Notes under the pieces: generated by a model | Database searches by the model: none | The model's input: the letters and a program-made list of their open reading frames with translations, nothing else | Told to the model about the DNA's origin: nothing | Program-made: the position numbers and the translations under genes | Shown: piece after piece, positions 1-7,723 of the stretch | Numbering within the stretch: position 1 is the stretch's first letter | Layout of the letters: each line of letters starts with the position of its first letter | NCBI RefSeq assembly: GCF_000716545.1 | Contig: NZ_JNWZ01000016.1 | Coordinates: forward strand, 1 to 64,000 | Length of the DNA: 64,000 nt | Reading direction: 5' to 3' | From: Kitasatospora phosalacinea | GTDB taxonomy: Bacteria; Actinomycetota; Actinomycetes; Streptomycetales; Streptomycetaceae

Positions 1-31
1 GGGCGGGGCGGGGCGGGGCGGGGTGGAGGAC

Positions 32-781
32 TCAGCGCAGGCCGGAGCGCATGCCGATCAGGAGCCAGTCGAGGGCGCGGTGGAAGTCGCGTTCGCGGAT
101 CAGGTGGTCGGGTTCGCGGGGGCGTTCCAGGAGGACGCCGGAGTCGGTGACGCCGGGGAGGTCGCGGACGGCCTCGGTGATCTCCTCGATCAGCTCGTCC
201 GTGGTGCCGCCGGCCTGGCCGGCCTTCTCGGCCCAGTTCACCTCGGTGGCGGTGAAGCCGTAGGTGTACTGGAAGATCGCCGAGAGGGCCGCCATCGCGT
301 CGGTCCCGGAGAGCGGGGAGGCGCGGGCGATCTCCAGGGCGCGGGCGGAGTAGCGGACCGAGTTCGGGCCGATGTTCAGGTAGTCGCCGTAGATCCGGAT
401 CGCCCAGGGGTGGGCCAGCATCGCGGCGCGCCACGTCACGGCGAGGGCGCGCAGGCCGGACTCCCAGTCGGTGCCGTCGCCCGCCTCGGGGAGCACCATT
501 TCGCCGGCCACCACGTCCAGCGCCAGCTCCAGCAGGTCGTCCTTGTCGGCGACGTACCAGTACAGCGACATCGGGGTGACGTCGAGCCGGGCGGCCAGCG
601 CGCGCATCGAGAACTTCGCCTCGCCCAGCTCGTCCAGCAGCCGGACCGCCGCGGCGACGATCACCTCGCGGTCCAGGCTGCCCGCGCCGCCCTCGCCCGC
701 CCGCGGGGAACGGCGGCCGCGGACCGGGCCGGGGGTGAGCCACACGCTCTTCTTGACCTGCGAGGCTCGCTTGCTGGCCAC
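32..781 (-). CDS. TetR/AcrR family transcriptional regulator
   Basis: A 249-aa one-component repressor. The N-terminal helix-turn-helix (about residues 38-85) contains MRALAARLDVTPMSLYWYV followed by a KDDLLELALD segment, typical of TetR proteins with a TetR_C ligand domain. The GTG start is preceded by GAAGGAG at a good distance. It lies 88 bp downstream of an MFS drug-exporter gene on the same strand, so the two are probably co-transcribed and the regulator controls the exporter. The likely operator is the duplicated TTCTAC(A/G)GCGTA element at 2454-2489 in front of the exporter. The ligand is unknown; pairing with a DHA2 exporter suggests a hydrophobic toxic compound or an exported metabolite. 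Confidence 0.88.
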   Translation of the reverse strand: MASKRASQVKKSVWLTPGPVRGRRSPRAGEGGAGSLDREVIVAAAVRLLDELGEAKFSMRALAARLDVTPMSLYWYVADKDDLLELALDVVAGEMVLPEAGDGTDWESGLRALAVTWRAAMLAHPWAIRIYGDYLNIGPNSVRYSARALEIARASPLSGTDAMAALSAIFQYTYGFTATEVNWAEKAGQAGGTTDELIEEITEAVRDLPGVTDSGVLLERPREPDHLIRERDFHRALDWLLIGMRSGLR

Positions 782-869
782 GCTGCTCCTTCGCTTCGAC
801 GGGGTGCCACCACCGTACGGGTTCGGGCCCGCGCGGCGTGCGCGGGCCCGAAGGGGGCGGGGGAGGCGG

Positions 870-2411
870 TCAGCGGGAGGTGGGGACGGGCTCCGGGGCG
901 GTGTCGGCGGGGGACGGGGCGGCCGGGCGGTCGGCCCGGTGCAGCAGGGCGGCGGAGAGCAGCCCGCCGAGCAGGACGGCGGCCGCGCCGATCAGCTGGC
1001 TGGACGTCAGCCCGTGGGCGAAGGCGTCCCGGACGGCGCCGCGCGCGGCGCCGTCCGGCGCGGCGGCCAGCGCCTCCGGCAGCGACTTCGCGGCCGAGGC
1101 CGGGACGGAGCCCGGCAGGCCCGCGGCGAACCGGGAGCCGAGCACCGCGCCGAGCACCGCCACGCCCAGGCCGCCGCCGAACTCGGTGACGGTGCCCTGC
1201 ACGCCCGCGCCGGCGCCGGCCCGCTCCGGCGGGATCGCGCCCATCACGGCCGCCGCCATCGCCGGGTTGGCCACCGCGATGCCGCAGCCCATCAGCAGCA
1301 GGCCGGCCAGCAGCCCCGGGTACCCGTGCCCCGAGCCCAGCGCTGCGACCAGCGCCAGGCCGCCGGCCAGCAGCCCCATGCCGATCGCGACGGCCCCCGC
1401 GAAGCCGATCCTCGGCAGCAGCCGGGCGCCGACGCCCGACAGGTTGAGCAGCACGATCACCAGGGCCAGCGGCGACATCCGCAGGCCCGCCTCCAACGGC
1501 CGGTAGCCGAGCACCAGTTGCAGGTACTGGGTGAGCAGGAACAGCGAACCGGCCATGCCGAAGGCGACCAGGACGCCGCCCGCCACCGCGCCGTTGAAGC
1601 GCCGGTTCCGGAAGAAGGCCAGGTCCAGCATCGGGGTGGGGGTGCGCGCCTCCCAGGCGACGAAGGCCGCCAGCGCGGCCAGGCCGACCGCGGCCGACAC
1701 CAGCACCGGGCCGGAGCCCCAGCCGTGCACCGGGCCGGAGATGATCGCGTACACCAGGCCGACCATGCCGACGGTGGAGAGCGCCGCGCCCGGTACGTCC
1801 GGCCGGCGGCCCGGGGGGTCCTTGGTCTCGGGGAGCAGGCGGGCGACCGCGACCAGGCCGATCAGCGCCACCGGGACGTTGATCAGGAAGATCGCGCCCC
1901 ACCAGAAGTGCGCCAGCAGCACGCCGCCGAGCAGCGGGCCGCCCGCGAAGCCCAGCGAGCTGACGGCGCCCCAGACGCCGATCGCCTTGGGCACCTCCGC
2001 GCCCTGGAACACCTGCATCACCACCGCCAGCGTGGTGGTCATCAGCAGCGCGCCGCCGACGCCCATGCCGGCCCGGGCGGCGATCAGCTGCCCGGAGGAC
2101 TGGGCCAGGGCCGCCGCCGCCGACCCGAGGCCGAACAGCGCCAGGCCGATCGTCAGCGCGCGCTTGCGCCCGTACCGGTCGGACAGGCTGCCGGCCGTCA
2201 GCAGCAGGCCGGACTGGACCAGCGAGTAGGCGTTGATCATCCACTGGATGTCGGCCGTGCCCGCGCCCAAGTCCTCGGTCAGGGAGGGGATGGCCACGTT
2301 GAGCACGGTGTTGTCGAGCAGCACCACCAGGGTGGCCAGGCAGACCACGGCCAGGATGACCCACCGCCGCGGGTCCGGTGCGGGGGGCGTGTGGACGGAG
2401 TCTTGAGACAA
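870..2411 (-). CDS. MFS transporter, DHA2 (EmrB/QacA) type
   Basis: A 513-aa membrane protein with about 14 predicted transmembrane segments. The N-terminus reads WVILAVVCLATLVVLLDNTV, followed by the loop motif SDRYGRKRAL, as in proton-driven DHA2 drug exporters. The start chosen is TTG at 2411, because AGGAG lies 6 nt upstream and the conserved family N-terminus begins there; longer in-frame extensions read into the promoter. It is first in an exporter-TetR pair. The promoter (TTGTAC at 2484-2489, 18-bp spacer, TACGCT at 2460-2465) is embedded in two operator-like repeats. Substrate cannot be assigned. Confidence 0.9.
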   Translation of the reverse strand: MSQDSVHTPPAPDPRRWVILAVVCLATLVVLLDNTVLNVAIPSLTEDLGAGTADIQWMINAYSLVQSGLLLTAGSLSDRYGRKRALTIGLALFGLGSAAAALAQSSGQLIAARAGMGVGGALLMTTTLAVVMQVFQGAEVPKAIGVWGAVSSLGFAGGPLLGGVLLAHFWWGAIFLINVPVALIGLVAVARLLPETKDPPGRRPDVPGAALSTVGMVGLVYAIISGPVHGWGSGPVLVSAAVGLAALAAFVAWEARTPTPMLDLAFFRNRRFNGAVAGGVLVAFGMAGSLFLLTQYLQLVLGYRPLEAGLRMSPLALVIVLLNLSGVGARLLPRIGFAGAVAIGMGLLAGGLALVAALGSGHGYPGLLAGLLLMGCGIAVANPAMAAAVMGAIPPERAGAGAGVQGTVTEFGGGLGVAVLGAVLGSRFAAGLPGSVPASAAKSLPEALAAAPDGAARGAVRDAFAHGLTSSQLIGAAAVLLGGLLSAALLHRADRPAAPSPADTAPEPVPTSR

Positions 2412-2453
2412 GGGGGCTCCTGGATCGGGGCGGGACGGCCGGACAGCCGCTCG

Positions 2454-2489
2454 TTCTACAGCGTAGAGGAGTTCTTCTACGGCGTACAA
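2454..2489 (-). promoter_or_regulatory. Promoter and duplicated TetR-type operator of the MFS exporter
   Basis: Two related elements, TTCTACAGCGTAGA (2454-2467) and TTCTACGGCGTACAA (2475-2489), are repeated 21 bp apart. The first has perfect TCTAC/GTAGA arms. On the minus strand they overlap a plausible promoter (TTGTAC, 18 bp, TACGCT). Two same-face sites about two helical turns apart are typical of TetR binding. The adjacent TetR gene is the natural candidate. Confidence 0.6.
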
Positions 2490-2554
2490 CCATTTCCCGG
2501 GAGAGGCCCTCGGCGGACCGTCGGACGGGGGACGCCGCTGTTCGCCGCCTCGGT

Positions 2555-3085
2555 GGTGCGGCACGCGGGGCGCGTCCGGGGGCGGAGCCGGGCGGTGCGG
2601 TCGGCCAGGTCGTGCAGGCGGCGGGTGAACTCGGCGACGCCGAGGCCCCCGGTGCCGCGGGACCAGCAGAAGCTGTCGCCGCTGAAGCAGTGGGTGCCGT
2701 CGGCGAGGTACGGCACGCTGCCCTCGGTGTGACCGGGCAGCGGGTGCGCGTGCACGCCCTCGGCGACCCCGACCGGTTCGGTGCCCCGGATGACCCGGTC
2801 GGCGTCCGGCGCGGCGTCCGAGTCCCCCTTCGTGGATCCACAGCAGGGCGCCAACTCGTCGGCGTGCGCGCGGCCGTGCGCGGCGTGGTCGCGGTGGGTG
2901 AGCAGGACGTCGGTGACCGGGCCGAGCACGGCGTACCCGGCGGCCGGCGCGGGGCTGAAGCGCGGGGTGTCGACCATCATCAGGTTCCCGGCCGGGCGGC
3001 GCAGCAGGTGGGAGTCGGCTCCCGCGGTGCGCGTCGAGTCGTGCCCGCACAGGTGCACGTGCGCGGAGATCCGCAGCGGGAAGGG
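2555..3085 (-). pseudogene. Decayed metallo-beta-lactamase-fold hydrolase
   Basis: The reading frame still shows family landmarks: HVHLCGHDS, RRPAGNLMMVDTPR, VLLTHRDHAAHG (the THRD variant of the MBL zinc motif), PLPGHTEGSV and GTHCFSGDSFCWSR. Two compensating one-base shifts disrupt it around 2830-2860. The expected ALLWIHEG is found in the neighbouring frame, flanked by residues in the main frame. The segment that normally follows the SFCWSR motif and carries the terminal PGHG histidine motif is absent, so the C-terminal third looks deleted. No convincing start with a ribosome site was found. I interpret it as a non-functional remnant, although the frame remains open over 236 codons. Confidence 0.55.
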
Positions 3086-3132
3086 ATCGCGGCCCGCGGT
3101 CGGCGCGGGTGTGATCGAACGGTGAAGGAATG

Positions 3133-3157
3133 AAAGGTGACGGGTTCTGTCACCTTT
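3133..3157. promoter_or_regulatory. Perfect inverted repeat, probable WYL-regulator operator
   Basis: AAAGGTGAC and GTCACCTTT form perfect 9-bp arms around a 7-bp spacer, ending 19 bp before the predicted SDR start. The only regulator gene nearby is the WYL/HTH_11 protein at 4148-5221, which is convergent with the SDR gene. YafY-like WYL regulators often act on an adjacent dehydrogenase or VOC gene through GTGAC-type inverted repeats, so this pairing is inferred. Confidence 0.6.
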
Positions 3158-3176
3158 GGCGTGCATCGTGGAAGGC

Positions 3177-4157
3177 ATGGAGAACATGAACGACGCCGGT
3201 GACCGGCTCCGCGACAGCCTCCCCGCCCTCCCGCTGGCGGGTCGGATCGCCCTGGTCGCGGGCGCGACCCGGGGCGCGGGCCGGGCGATGGCGGTGGAGC
3301 TGGGCCGGGCGGGGGCGACGGTCTATGTGACCGGGCGGACGACGCGCGAGCGGGTGAGCGAGGTGGGCCGGGCGAGCGAGACGATCGAGGAGACCGGCGA
3401 GCTGGTGACGGCGGCCGGCGGGGTCGGGATCGCGGTGCCCACCGACCACCTGGACGAGGAGCGGGTGCGGGCGCTGTTCGGGCGGATCGAGGAGGAGCAC
3501 GGGCACCTCGACGTCCTGGTCAACGACCTGTGGGGTGGCGAGCACCTGATGGCCGGGTCGATCTTCGGGAAGAGGAGCTGGGAGACGCCGCTCGCCGACG
3601 GGCTGCGGGTCCTGGAGCTGGGCGTGCGCTCGCACGTGATCACGGCGGCGCTCGGCCTGCCGCTCCTGGTGCGGTCGGACGGGCCGCTGCTGGTGGAGGT
3701 CACCGACGGCACGGCGGCCTACAACCGCCGGTACCGGGAGAACCTCTACTACGACCTGGCGAAGAACGCGCCGATCCGGATGGCCTTCGGGCTGGGGGAG
3801 GAGTTGGCGGAGTACGGCGGGACGGCGGTGTGCGTCACGCCGGGCTTCCTGCGCTCCGAGCAGATGCTCGCGCACTTCGGTGCGGCGGAGGAGAACTGGC
3901 GGGACGTCACCGCCGTCGAGCCGACCTTCGCGATCGCGGAATCGCCGCAGTACCTGGCGCGCGGGGTGGCCGCGCTGGCCGCCGACCCGCGGCGGGCCGA
4001 GCGGTGGAACCGGAAGTCGACCTCCAGCGCCGAACTCGCCCGGGTCTACGGCGTCACGGACGCGGACGGCAGCAGGCCGGACGCCTGGGCGTACTTCGAC
4101 GCGCTGGCGGCGCAGGGCGAGCAGGGCGCTCCGGTCTCGGCGGACGACTACCGCTGA
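3177..4157 (+). CDS. Short-chain dehydrogenase/reductase (SDR)
   Basis: A Rossmann-fold NAD(P)-dependent oxidoreductase of about 326 aa. The cofactor loop is VAGATRGAGRAMA (family pattern TGxxxGxG), and LDVLVNDLWGG stands in the position of the usual NNAG motif. A YYDLAK segment supplies the Tyr-x-x-x-Lys catalytic pair. It is longer than classical SDRs (about 250 aa) and resembles the atypical actinobacterial group with an extended C-terminus. The ATG at 3177 or 3186 is likely; an upstream TTG at 3156 falls inside the inverted repeat and is unlikely. The 3' end overlaps the convergent WYL regulator by 10 bp. Substrate unknown. Confidence 0.85.
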   Translation: MENMNDAGDRLRDSLPALPLAGRIALVAGATRGAGRAMAVELGRAGATVYVTGRTTRERVSEVGRASETIEETGELVTAAGGVGIAVPTDHLDEERVRALFGRIEEEHGHLDVLVNDLWGGEHLMAGSIFGKRSWETPLADGLRVLELGVRSHVITAALGLPLLVRSDGPLLVEVTDGTAAYNRRYRENLYYDLAKNAPIRMAFGLGEELAEYGGTAVCVTPGFLRSEQMLAHFGAAEENWRDVTAVEPTFAIAESPQYLARGVAALAADPRRAERWNRKSTSSAELARVYGVTDADGSRPDAWAYFDALAAQGEQGAPVSADDYR

Positions 4158-5221
4158 GACCCGGCGGGGCCCCCGCCGGGGGCCCCGCCCGGTTCCGTGC
4201 CCGGCCCGGCGCCCGGCTCCGCGTCGGCGTAGAGCGCGGCGAGGCCCCGGGCGCGCCGGGCGAAGCGGGCGCGGAGCGCGGGCGGGGCCAGCACCTCGGC
4301 CTCCGTGCCGAGCGAGCCCAGTTCGACGAACGCGATCTCCTCGGACTCCACGGCCAGTTCGAGGGTGACCCGGCCGTCCGGGTCCGGGGGCGGCGCGGCG
4401 GCCAGCGCCCGTCCGGCCGCGCCCCGGTCGGTCACCTCGGGCAGGCGGCGCGCGCCCTCCGGGGTGAGTCGCACCGTGACGGCGGCGCGCAGCAGGGAGC
4501 GGGCGAACCGGGCGCTGTGCTCCTGCCAGTACGACGCCAGGTCGAAGGACGGGTCGCGGTCGAACGGCTCCTCGGGGAGCGTGCGCAGCGCGGTGATCCG
4601 GTCGGCGCGGTGGGTGCGGAAGGTGCTGCCCGCCGCGTCGGGGACCCGGCTCACCAGGTACCAGACGCCCGCCTTCAGGACCAGCCCGTACGGCTCCACC
4701 CGGCGGGCGGCTCCGGGCTCGCGGCCGGGGCGGGCGTAGGCGAACTCGACCGCGCGGTCCGCCCAGAGGGCGCGGGCCAGCTCCGGCAGCAGCTCCGGGG
4801 TGGACGGCTCGCGGAACCAGGCCGGGGCGTCCAAGTGGAAGCGCCGGGCCGAGGACTCGGCGGCCGCCCGCAGGGAGGGCAGCAGGGTGGCGGACAGCTT
4901 CAGCCGGGCGGTGTCGGCCGCGTCGGAGAGCCCGAGGTCGCGCAGCGCGGAGGGCAGGCCGGAGAGGTAGAGGGTCTCGGCCTCGGTGGGGTGCAGCGTG
5001 GTGAGGCGGGTGCGGTGGCCGGGAGCGAGCCGGTAGCCGCCGGCCCGGCCGCGTTCCGAGCGGACCGGCACCCCGGCCTCCTGGAGCGCCTGGACGTCGC
5101 GGATGACGGTCCGTTCGGAGACCTCCAGCTCCCGGGCCAGTTCGGCGGCGGTGAGGCCGGGGGTGGACTGGAGCAGGAGGGCCATGCGGATCAGGCGGGC
5201 GGCGCGCATGCGTACCAGCAT
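4148..5221 (-). CDS. HTH_11/WYL-domain transcriptional regulator (YafY-like)
   Basis: A 357-aa regulator. The N-terminal winged helix (residues about 5-60) contains LTAAELARELEVSERTVIRDVQALQEAGVPV, followed by GRAGGYRL. The middle region (about 140-220) has the WYL signature VEPYGLVLKAGVWYLVSRV, and a WCX-like C-terminal domain follows. WYL proteins sense nucleotides or other ligands and usually regulate adjacent genes. Its neighbour is the convergent SDR gene, whose promoter carries a perfect inverted repeat. The C-terminal tail is Gly/Pro-rich low complexity. Confidence 0.88.
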   Translation of the reverse strand: MLVRMRAARLIRMALLLQSTPGLTAAELARELEVSERTVIRDVQALQEAGVPVRSERGRAGGYRLAPGHRTRLTTLHPTEAETLYLSGLPSALRDLGLSDAADTARLKLSATLLPSLRAAAESSARRFHLDAPAWFREPSTPELLPELARALWADRAVEFAYARPGREPGAARRVEPYGLVLKAGVWYLVSRVPDAAGSTFRTHRADRITALRTLPEEPFDRDPSFDLASYWQEHSARFARSLLRAAVTVRLTPEGARRLPEVTDRGAAGRALAAAPPPDPDGRVTLELAVESEEIAFVELGSLGTEAEVLAPPALRARFARRARGLAALYADAEPGAGPGTEPGGAPGGGPAGSQR

Positions 5222-5265
5222 CGCCGATCCGCGGCCGGACGGTCGCGGGGGCCGGACGGGGAGCT

Positions 5266-5293
5266 CCCCGGGGGCGCGGCCCCGCCCCCGGGG
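5266..5293 (-). terminator. Hairpin terminator after the GH31 gene
   Basis: CCCCGGGGGCG (5266-5276) and CGCCCCCGGGG (5283-5293) pair perfectly around a 6-nt loop, 16 bp beyond the GH31 stop codon on the minus strand. There is no U-tract, as is usual for actinobacterial hairpins. Confidence 0.6.
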
Positions 5294-5308
5294 AAGGGTG
5301 GACCGCCG

Positions 5309-7579
5309 TCAGTCCAGCGGGAGTTCGACCTCGGTGGTGCCGGCGGGGAAGGCGTGCTCGCGGCCCGCGCGCCGGAGGTTCCAGGGCTTGGTGCTGTCGG
5401 TGGAGACCAGCAGCCGGTCGCCCTCGCGGCGCACCGTGAAGAGGGCCGCCGTGCCGGTGCCGGAAGCCTCCGGGACGGCCACCTCGCGCACGGCGCCGTC
5501 GGCGAAGGAGTGCACCAGCAGGGTGACGCCGTCGGCCCAGTCGGAGACCGGGCGGGAGTCGTCGGCGGCCAGCGGGAGCACCGAGTCCGGGCGGGCCAGC
5601 AGCGGCAGGGTGTCGAAGCCGTGCCGTTCGCGGACCCAGCGCGGGCCGGTGACCTCGTCGCCGGTCAGCACGTTCGTCCAGACGCCCTCGGGCACGTAGT
5701 ACTCGACCGTGCCGTCCTCGGTGAACACCGGTGCCACCAGTAGGTCGTCGCCCAGCACGTACTGCCGGTCCAGCGCCGCCACCGCCGGGTCGTCGGGGAA
5801 CTCCAGCAGCATCGCCCGCATCACCGGCGTGCCGTGCAGGTGGGCCTGCTGGGCGGTGCGCTGGAGGTAGGGGGCGAGGCGGTGCTTGAGCCGGGTGAAG
5901 GCGCGGGTGACCTCGACCGCCTCCTCGCCGTAGTCCCACGGCACCCGGTACGACTTGGAGCCGTGCAGGCGGCTGTGCGAGGACAGCAGGCCGAACTGCA
6001 CCCAGCGCTTGAACAGCGCCTCGGTCGGGGTGCCCTCGAAGCCGCCGATGTCGTGGCTCCAGAACCCGAACCCGGACAGGCCCAGCGACAGGCCGCCGCG
6101 CAGCGACTCCGCCATCGCGGTGAACGTCGACTCGCAGTCGCCGCCCCAGTGCACCGGGAACTGCTGCCCGCCCGCCGTCGCCGACCGGGCGAACAGGACC
6201 GCCTCGCCCTCGCCGCGCTCCTCGCGCAGCAGTTCGAAGACGGCCTCGTTGTACCGCTGGGTGTACAGGTTGTGCATCTGCTCCGGGTCGCTGCCGTCGT
6301 GCCACACCACGTCGGTGGGGATCCGCTCGCCGAAGTCGGTCTTGAAGCAGTCCACGCCCTGGTGCAGCAGCCGGCGCAGCCGCTCGGTGAACCAGGCGGT
6401 CGCCTCCGGGTTGGTGAAGTCCACCAGCGCCATGCCGGGCTGCCACAGGTCCCACTGCCAGACCGTGCCGTCGGTGCGGCGCACCAGGTAACCCCGGCGC
6501 ATGCCCTCCTCGAACAGCTCGGAGCGCTGCGCCAGGTACGGGTTGATCCAGACGCAGAGCTTGAGGCCCTGCTCCTTCAGCCGGGCCAGCATGCCCGCCG
6601 GGTCCGGGAAGGTGTCCGGGTCCCAGACGAAGTCGCTCCAGTGGTAGCCGCGCATCCAGAAGCAGTCGAAGTGGAAGACGCTCAGCGGGATGCCGCGCTC
6701 GGCCATGCCCCGGGTGAACCGGGTGACCGTCGCCTCGTCGTAGTCGGTGGTGAACGAGGTGGACAACCACAGGCCCAGCGACCACGCGGGCGGCAGCGCG
6801 GGACGGCCGAGCAGGCCGGTGTAGCGGGCCAGCACCTCCTTGGGGGTGGGCCCCTGGAAGACCAGGAACTCCATCGACTGGTCCTCGACGCTGAACTGCA
6901 CCTGCCCGACGGCCTCGGAGGCGACCTCGTACGAGACCCGCCCGGGGTGGTTGACCAGCACGCCGTAGCCCCGGCTGCTCAGGTGGAACGGGACGTTCTT
7001 GTACGCCTGTTCGCTGCTGGTGCCGCCGTCGGCCTGCCAGATGTCCACCGTCTGGCCGTTCTTGACGAACGGGGTGAACCGCTCGCCCAGGCCGTACACC
7101 GACTCGCCGACGCCGAGCGCCAGTTGGGCCACCATGTGGTGCCTGCCCTCGGCGTCGACGGCGAAGCCGAGGCCGCGCTCGCCGAGTGAGGTGACCGGCT
7201 TGCCGTCGGCGAGGAAGTCGGCCCGCCACGGGCCCTCGGTGTCCACCCGCAACGTCAGTGCGCCGGAACGGAGTTCGACCACCGAGCCGTCCCGGACCAC
7301 CTTGCCCGCGCCGTCGGTGCGGCCGACCAGTTCGAAGCCGCCGCCGGGGCGCACCGATCCGGCGTGGTGGGTGAACCGGACGGCGATCACGCCCTCGGCG
7401 GGGGAGTGGCAATCCACCGTCAGCAGCGGGGAGTTGAGCGTGTCGGCCCGGTTGGTGACCCGGCGCAGCGGCGCCCAGAGGGTGAACCGGTCCGACTCGG
7501 TGCGGACATCGGCCACCTCGGCGGCGTAGCGGTTGGTCACGCCCGGGCGCATCAGCCAGTAGCCGTCGGTGAACTTCAT
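5309..7579 (-). CDS. yicI: Alpha-xylosidase, glycoside hydrolase family 31 (YicI-like)
   Basis: A 756-aa enzyme that removes alpha-1,6-linked xylose, for example isoprimeverose units from xyloglucan oligosaccharides. Domain order fits GH31: N-terminal beta-sandwich to about residue 250, (beta/alpha)8 barrel with SLGLWLSTSFTTDYDE, then C-terminal sheets. The nucleophile is Asp415 in KTDFGE and the acid/base is Asp481 in HWGGDCES, almost the same positions as in E. coli YicI (416 and 482). The substrate-site motif WINPYLAQRS is present. There is no signal peptide, so it is cytoplasmic. It follows the GH3 gene on the same strand after 144 bp. The name is by family resemblance; xylose specificity is well supported by the YicI-like motifs. 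Confidence 0.92.
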   Translation of the reverse strand: MKFTDGYWLMRPGVTNRYAAEVADVRTESDRFTLWAPLRRVTNRADTLNSPLLTVDCHSPAEGVIAVRFTHHAGSVRPGGGFELVGRTDGAGKVVRDGSVVELRSGALTLRVDTEGPWRADFLADGKPVTSLGERGLGFAVDAEGRHHMVAQLALGVGESVYGLGERFTPFVKNGQTVDIWQADGGTSSEQAYKNVPFHLSSRGYGVLVNHPGRVSYEVASEAVGQVQFSVEDQSMEFLVFQGPTPKEVLARYTGLLGRPALPPAWSLGLWLSTSFTTDYDEATVTRFTRGMAERGIPLSVFHFDCFWMRGYHWSDFVWDPDTFPDPAGMLARLKEQGLKLCVWINPYLAQRSELFEEGMRRGYLVRRTDGTVWQWDLWQPGMALVDFTNPEATAWFTERLRRLLHQGVDCFKTDFGERIPTDVVWHDGSDPEQMHNLYTQRYNEAVFELLREERGEGEAVLFARSATAGGQQFPVHWGGDCESTFTAMAESLRGGLSLGLSGFGFWSHDIGGFEGTPTEALFKRWVQFGLLSSHSRLHGSKSYRVPWDYGEEAVEVTRAFTRLKHRLAPYLQRTAQQAHLHGTPVMRAMLLEFPDDPAVAALDRQYVLGDDLLVAPVFTEDGTVEYYVPEGVWTNVLTGDEVTGPRWVRERHGFDTLPLLARPDSVLPLAADDSRPVSDWADGVTLLVHSFADGAVREVAVPEASGTGTAALFTVRREGDRLLVSTDSTKPWNLRRAGREHAFPAGTTEVELPLD

Positions 7580-7618
7580 CGGGGGATCTCCAAGCGGGAG
7601 GGCAGGAAGGCGGGGTGC

Positions 7619-7667
7619 GGCGGGGCCGCGCCCACGGCTGTCAGGTGCGCGTGGGCGCGGCCCCGCC
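7619..7667 (-). terminator. Large hairpin between GH3 and GH31 genes
   Basis: Arms of 18 perfectly complementary bases (7619-7636 and 7650-7667) enclose a 13-nt loop in the 144-bp gap between the GH3 stop and the GH31 start. It could be a partial terminator or an mRNA-stabilising structure that sets a lower level of GH31 relative to GH3. The GH31 ribosome site (GGGAGG) lies downstream of it. Confidence 0.55.
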
Positions 7668-7723
7668 CGGCCCCGGGGGCGGAAGCGGGTCGCGCTCCCG
7701 GGGCGGTCGGCTCACCGGCGCGG

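Noticed and set aside
1..23. GGGGC repeats at the left edge
   Set aside because: A short G-rich run cut by the window border; possible quadruplex, but too little sequence to interpret.
3150..7412. A 1420-codon minus-strand frame across the SDR, WYL and GH31 genes
   Set aside because: Arg/Gly/Pro-rich composition without motifs. It crosses genes on both strands that have complete catalytic signatures in other frames.
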